This document shows, piece by piece, positions 60,624-64,000 of a stretch of DNA of 64,000 nucleotides. Every line of letters starts with the position of its first letter. Position 1 is the stretch's first letter. The stretch spans positions 124,001 to 188,000 of the forward strand of contig NZ_VOBR01000002.1 of the NCBI RefSeq assembly GCF_007845675.1, given 5' to 3'. The position numbers and the translations under genes are program-made. This DNA is from Lentzea tibetensis (GTDB taxonomy: Bacteria > Actinomycetota > Actinomycetes > Mycobacteriales > Pseudonocardiaceae). The notes beneath the pieces are model-generated. The model made no database searches. It was given only the letters and a program-made list of their open reading frames with translations, and was not told where the DNA came from.

Positions 60624-61071
60624 GGCGGTGTCCTTTCGCTCGGCTCAGGGCCGGGGCCCAGGCTTCGTGCTCACCGAGTGCAACGCCCGGATTGCTCCGT
60701 TCGTTCCCGGCTCGCTTCTCATGGTCGCCCACAGTGACGTCTTTCACTCGTCAACGAAGGCTTCCTACTAATGGATGCGATCGCCACAGGATCGTGACGC
60801 GTTATCAAGCTTGTGCGTTGATCCATCACTCTATCGGCCTAGTCCACCGACGATAAGCCGGTTGCCAGTTGTGCTTGCAAACACTTTCTGCGACGTCAGA
60901 GCCGTGTTAACTCCCACGGTGGTGACACGAGCAAAGCGTCTCATTACGTAAAGTAGTTGACGTGTCTTCGGGCACAGTGCGGACTCTCCGTGGTCAACTC
61001 GTGGTTCTGCGTGTCCGTGGGGATACCCAAGTCACGAGTAATTCACCCGTCCGGTTCGCCACCGGGCGGGC
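60624..61071. other. Intergenic region between rbpA and the PLP enzyme gene
   Basis: About 450 bp. The left part holds the rbpA leader and promoter (60682-60708). Beyond about 60750 it is relatively AT-rich and has no gene, RNA or repeat I recognise; TTGACG near 60957 on the plus strand could be a -35 box, but no gene follows it in that direction. Confidence 0.6.
60682..60708 (-). promoter_or_regulatory. Sigma-R-type promoter of rbpA
   Basis: On the minus strand, GGGAAC (60703-60708) is followed, with an 18-bp spacer ending in C, by GTT (60682-60684). This fits the known sigma-R/sigma-E consensus GGGAAY-N16-17-CGTT, and rbpA is a known sigma-R target in Streptomyces coelicolor. The start codon is about 60 bp downstream. 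Confidence 0.7.
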
Positions 61072-62055
61072 TCACGCCTCGGCGGACGTGATCGCGTCCG
61101 GCAGGTAGCCGTACAAACCGGGCAACCCGCCGGTGTGCAGGAACACGATCGGCAGCTCCTCGCCCGCCGCACGCCGGGCGAGCGCCGCCGCTGCCTTCCC
61201 CGAGTAGACCGGGTCCAGCAGCACGCCCTCGGTCCGCGCGAACAACCGCAGCGCGGCCCACATGTCGTCGGTCGGCACGCCGTAGCCGGGGCCGACGGTG
61301 TCGTCGCTGAACTCGACGTGGCCGAGATCCGGCATCGGCGTCTTCAGCAACTCGGCCGCGTCCCGAGCGAGGCCGTTGAGCTCGGCCACCGTATCGCTCA
61401 CCGGGTGCGACACGCTCGCCGCGTGCACCCTGCCCGGCCACCCGAGCAACGCGGTGCCGAGCGCGATGCCCGCGGCCGTCGCGCCACTGCCCTGCGCCAC
61501 GTACACCTTGGCCCGGTCGATGCCTCGTTCGCCGAGCTGGCCGACCAGCTCGACGGCGGCCGCCACGTACCCGAGCGCGCCCAGTCCGTTGGACCCGCCG
61601 ACCGGCAGCGTGACCGCCCTGTCGTGGTTGATCTTCCGGTAGACCTCGTCGGCTTCGTCGGCGGTGCGGCAGATGTGCACCTCGGCGCCGAAGAAGCGCT
61701 TGAGCACGATGTTGCCGGACTGCTCGTACGCGTCCCCCGTGCGCGGCACCTTGGCCGTCAGGATCAGCACGCACCGCAGGCCGAGCTTCGCGCACGCGGC
61801 CGCCGTCTGCCTGCCGTGGTTGGTCTGCAGCGCGCCGAACGTGATGACCGTGTCCGCGCCCTCCTCGATCGCCGCACCGAGCAGGAACTCGAGCTTGCGG
61901 AGCTTGTTGCCGCCCGCGCCGAGCCCGTTGACGTCGTCCCGCTTGATGAGCACCGGCGGGCCGCCGAGCGCCTCGGTCAGCCGCGGCGCCTCCTCCAGCG
62001 GGGTGGGCCAGTGGCCCAGTGCGACGCGGGGGAACGCTCTCAGGTCGACGGTCAT
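61072..62055 (-). CDS. D-cysteine desulfhydrase / ACC deaminase family PLP enzyme
   Basis: A 327-residue fold-type II PLP enzyme. GAGGNKLRKLEFLLG (about residues 46-60) has the PLP lysine, TFGALQTNHGRQTAAA is the next conserved block, and VAQGSGATAAGIALG the phosphate-binding glycine loop. The family includes D-cysteine desulfhydrase and 1-aminocyclopropane-1-carboxylate deaminase; the key residues that separate them cannot be settled here. The ATG at 62055 is used; the frame stays open far upstream, but that part is antisense to the MerR gene. Confidence 0.85.
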   Translation of the reverse strand: MTVDLRAFPRVALGHWPTPLEEAPRLTEALGGPPVLIKRDDVNGLGAGGNKLRKLEFLLGAAIEEGADTVITFGALQTNHGRQTAAACAKLGLRCVLILTAKVPRTGDAYEQSGNIVLKRFFGAEVHICRTADEADEVYRKINHDRAVTLPVGGSNGLGALGYVAAAVELVGQLGERGIDRAKVYVAQGSGATAAGIALGTALLGWPGRVHAASVSHPVSDTVAELNGLARDAAELLKTPMPDLGHVEFSDDTVGPGYGVPTDDMWAALRLFARTEGVLLDPVYSGKAAAALARRAAGEELPIVFLHTGGLPGLYGYLPDAITSAEA

Positions 62056-62181
62056 GGGCTCATCGTGGCGTACAGGTCGTCGAAGCGCTCCAACGCGGTC
62101 AGCCGTGTGATCGGCGACCTCTCGACCATGTGTCGCCGGACGTCGTTCCGCTTCGCGCTGGCCGGGGCTGTGATGCCGGTT

Positions 62182-62210
62182 GGACTCCGCCCCAGGGGGA
62201 GACTCCACAC
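62182..62210 (+). promoter_or_regulatory. MerR-type promoter/operator
   Basis: TTGGAC (from 62180) and a CACACT-like -10 (from 62206) are about 20 bp apart, unusually long, with a partial dyad centred at 62194 (CCCC-A-GGGG and outer matches). This is the layout of MerR-controlled promoters. It precedes the MerR gene at 62221, so autoregulation is likely. Confidence 0.35.
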
Positions 62211-62220
62211 TGGGCGCGTG

Positions 62221-63021
62221 ATGACCATCGGGGAGTTCGCGCAGCTGACCGGCCTCAGCGTGAAGGCGCTGCGGCTGTACGACGAGCAGGGGCTGCTGGT
62301 GCCGGCCGAGGTCGACCAGTGGTCGCGGTACCGCCGCTACGCGGGCGCACAACTGGCGGACGCGGTGCGGCTCAAGGCGATGCGCGCGGCGGGCGTGAGT
62401 CTGGTGGACGCGCAGAGGCTGCTCGCGGGGGAGGACGTGCTCGGCGAGCACCGGCGGCGGCTGGCCGAGGAGCGGGAGCGGCAGGACGCCGCACTGGTCG
62501 CGCTGGAGGCGTTGCTGGACGGCCGGACGGCGTGGCGCGCCGAGGAGCGAGAGGCGCCTGCGCAGCATTGGGCGGGCGTGGTGATGAAGATCGAAGAAGA
62601 CGACGATGACACCGAGCAGGCCAACGAGGCGTTCGCCGGGCTGTGGAAGGCGCTCGCGGCGCAGGGCAACGCGCCGGCCGGGGCGTTCTGGTCGTCGATG
62701 CGCGCCGCCGGGGAGACGGTCGAGCTGCTGTGCTGCTGGCCGGTCGCGCGACCTGTGGAGCAGGGCTGGGAGGTGCCCGGTCTCGTCGTGGAGTCGGGGA
62801 CGCTGCCTGCGGGTCCCGAGCTGGTGGTGCGGTGGCGGCACGACGACCCGGTGCCGCTCGTGGACGGGGCAGCGCACCCGGCGGTGCTCGCGCTGCTGGC
62901 CGACGCGGAGGAGCGCGGCGTCGACGCCGACCTCGCGCGGCTGCGGCAGATCGGGGTGATCGAGGACGGGGAGGCGGTCGGTGTCGAGGTCTCGATCCCG
63001 TTGCGGGAGAGCGGTGGATGA
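62221..63021 (+). CDS. MerR family transcriptional regulator
   Basis: A 266-residue regulator. The N-terminal MerR domain (MTIGEFAQLTGLSVKALRLYDEQGLLVPAEVD; core LTGLSVKALRLYDEQGLL) is followed by a coiled-coil helix (about 75-110) and a ~150-residue C-terminal domain of the BmrR/GyrI-like size, which may bind drugs. The ATG at 62221 is preferred over GTG 62218. It has a MerR-like operator just upstream and is divergent from the PLP enzyme gene (165 bp apart). Confidence 0.88.
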   Translation: MTIGEFAQLTGLSVKALRLYDEQGLLVPAEVDQWSRYRRYAGAQLADAVRLKAMRAAGVSLVDAQRLLAGEDVLGEHRRRLAEERERQDAALVALEALLDGRTAWRAEEREAPAQHWAGVVMKIEEDDDDTEQANEAFAGLWKALAAQGNAPAGAFWSSMRAAGETVELLCCWPVARPVEQGWEVPGLVVESGTLPAGPELVVRWRHDDPVPLVDGAAHPAVLALLADAEERGVDADLARLRQIGVIEDGEAVGVEVSIPLRESGG

Positions 63022-63160
63022 CAACGATGACTGCGAATGCCGCAGCTGACTACGGGGTTGGGGGTAAGCGTTCACCGCCAGGGAAAATTCTGTCCTAACG
63101 GACAAGAGACGCCTGCGAGTACGACCGAGACGGGGGGCAAACTCGGAGAGGCGGCGGCGG

Positions 63161-64000
63161 ATGCTCTCAACGAACTCCCTGTTGCGACGACTCGCGATCG
63201 CGGGACTCGTCGTGACACTCGGCGCGGTGGTTCCGGTGACCACCGCGGGCGCGGCACCGGTCGACAACCCGGCCGGGCTCGTCAACACGCTCATCGGCAC
63301 CTCCAACAACGGTGAGACCTGGCCCGGCGCGGACACCCCGTTCGGCATGGTGCAGTGGAGCCCGGAGAACACCAACGGGAACCAGACGCGGACCACCTCA
63401 CCGGGCGGCTACACCTACGACGCCACCAGGATCAGAGGCTTCGCGCTGACCCACCTGTCCGGCACCGGGTGCGCGGGCGCGTCCGGTGACGTGCCGTTCC
63501 TGCCGTTCGTCGGCGAGGTCAGCTCGTCGCCGACGGCGGACACCAGGGACGCGGTCTACGCGAGCAACTTCTCGCACACCAACGAATCCGGTAAGGCCGG
63601 CTACTACCGCGTGAAGCTGAACTCGGGCGTCGACGTCGAGCTGAGCGCCACGACGCGCACCGGCTCCGGCCGGTTCACCTACCCCGACGGCACCGCGAGC
63701 ATGTTGCTGCGCACGTCCAACTCGGAGGTCGGCAGCAGCGCGGCGGTCACGAACATCGACGCGGCGAACCGCACCATCAGCGGCTCGGTCACCAGCGGCA
63801 ACTTCTGCGGCTACATCAACCAGATCGGCAGGCGCAGCTACTACACGCTGCACTACACCGTCACCTTCGACAAACCGTTCTCCACCACGGGAACCTGGCA
63901 GAACTCGAGCCTGCGACCGGGCACGACCAGCGCGTCGGGCGGCACCACGTACGGCACGGACGGCTGGCCGGTGGCCGGTCAGGGTTCCGGTGGCTACGTG
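63161..64000 (+). CDS. Secreted GH92 family alpha-1,2-mannosidase (3' end cut by window)
   Basis: 280 codons are present. A signal peptide (RRLAIAGLVVTLGAVVPVTTAGAA, cut near residue 30; core LAIAGLVVTLGAVV) leads into the GH92 N-terminal domain: NTLIGTSNNGETWPGADTPFGMVQWSPEN is the family start (core PGADTPFGMVQWSP), followed by GGYTYDATRIRGFALTHLSGTGC. GH92 enzymes are calcium-dependent exo-alpha-mannosidases that trim mannans or N-glycans outside the cell. The catalytic domain lies beyond the window. GGAGAGG at 63145-63151 is the likely ribosome site. Confidence 0.88.
   Translation, partial: MLSTNSLLRRLAIAGLVVTLGAVVPVTTAGAAPVDNPAGLVNTLIGTSNNGETWPGADTPFGMVQWSPENTNGNQTRTTSPGGYTYDATRIRGFALTHLSGTGCAGASGDVPFLPFVGEVSSSPTADTRDAVYASNFSHTNESGKAGYYRVKLNSGVDVELSATTRTGSGRFTYPDGTASMLLRTSNSEVGSSAAVTNIDAANRTISGSVTSGNFCGYINQIGRRSYYTLHYTVTFDKPFSTTGTWQNSSLRPGTTSASGGTTYGTDGWPVAGQGSGGYV

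Noticed and set aside
61072-63396. A 774-residue minus-strand open frame
   Set aside because: Only its last 327 codons are the PLP enzyme; the remainder is antisense to the MerR gene.
1-64000. tRNA, rRNA, CRISPR array, prophage or insertion sequence
   Set aside because: None was seen by reading; no repeat-spacer pattern, integrase, transposase or cloverleaf was recognised.

Overview
The window is about 70% GC with dense, overlapping genes, GTG starts and strong hairpin terminators. It carries rbpA, a stand-alone lnt next to a stand-alone ppm1 gene, an ECF42-type sigma factor, MmyB-type, HxlR and LAL regulators, and a PUFA-synthase-like type I PKS. Together these point to a chromosomal segment of a filamentous actinomycete, probably Pseudonocardiales (Lentzea, Saccharothrix or Amycolatopsis relatives). 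The genus is inferred, not shown.

Layout. 1-1.6 kb: a MmyB-type XRE regulator divergent from an SDR. 1.9-11.4 kb: a beta-lysine catabolic locus. It holds kamA (lysine 2,3-aminomutase, minus strand) and, 2.8 kb away, the operon kdd-amidohydrolase-kamD-kamE-kal; fxsA, a GNAT, a QueA-like gene and an SDR lie between. Together these would take lysine to crotonyl-CoA, except that the cleavage enzyme Kce is not in the window. 11.5-16.5 kb: a secreted ricin-type lectin, then DUF4331, a TPR lipoprotein, a His-rich nickel/cobalt transporter-like protein and a small lipoprotein. 16.6-31.9 kb: one tightly coupled operon of eight genes: two PKS subunits, ACP, alpha/beta hydrolase, glycosyltransferase, membrane-attached methyltransferase, a degenerate galactokinase and a GntR regulator. 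This is the most distinctive system in the window. 32.0-36.8 kb: acyl-CoA dehydrogenase, NDP-forming acyl-CoA ligase and a ThDP enzyme. 36.9-38.9 kb: lower-GC region with hypothetical genes, a Fur-like dyad, a possible small RNA and a sigma-factor relic. 39-42 kb: TPR protein, ECF42 sigma factor with its YCII partner, SnoaL-like protein. 42.1-44.9 kb: amino-acid permease divergent from a Leu/Val/Glu dehydrogenase. 44.9-49.7 kb: PLC-like protein, frameshifted hypothetical gene, PspC protein, TetR regulator and acyl-CoA ligase. 49.7-52.0 kb: lnt-ppm1. 52-60.2 kb: LAL, HxlR and ArsR regulators, acyl-CoA dehydrogenase, two MFS exporters. 60.3-64 kb: rbpA with a sigma-R-type promoter, D-cysteine desulfhydrase/ACC deaminase-like enzyme, MerR regulator, and the start of a secreted GH92 mannosidase.

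Regulatory links read directly from the DNA: an 18-bp dyad (TAACTGA-N4-TCAGTCA) lies 16-17 nt upstream of both the acyl-CoA dehydrogenase operon and the amino-acid permease, about 11.7 kb apart. A similar AT-rich element lies 25-26 nt upstream of both kamA and kdd.
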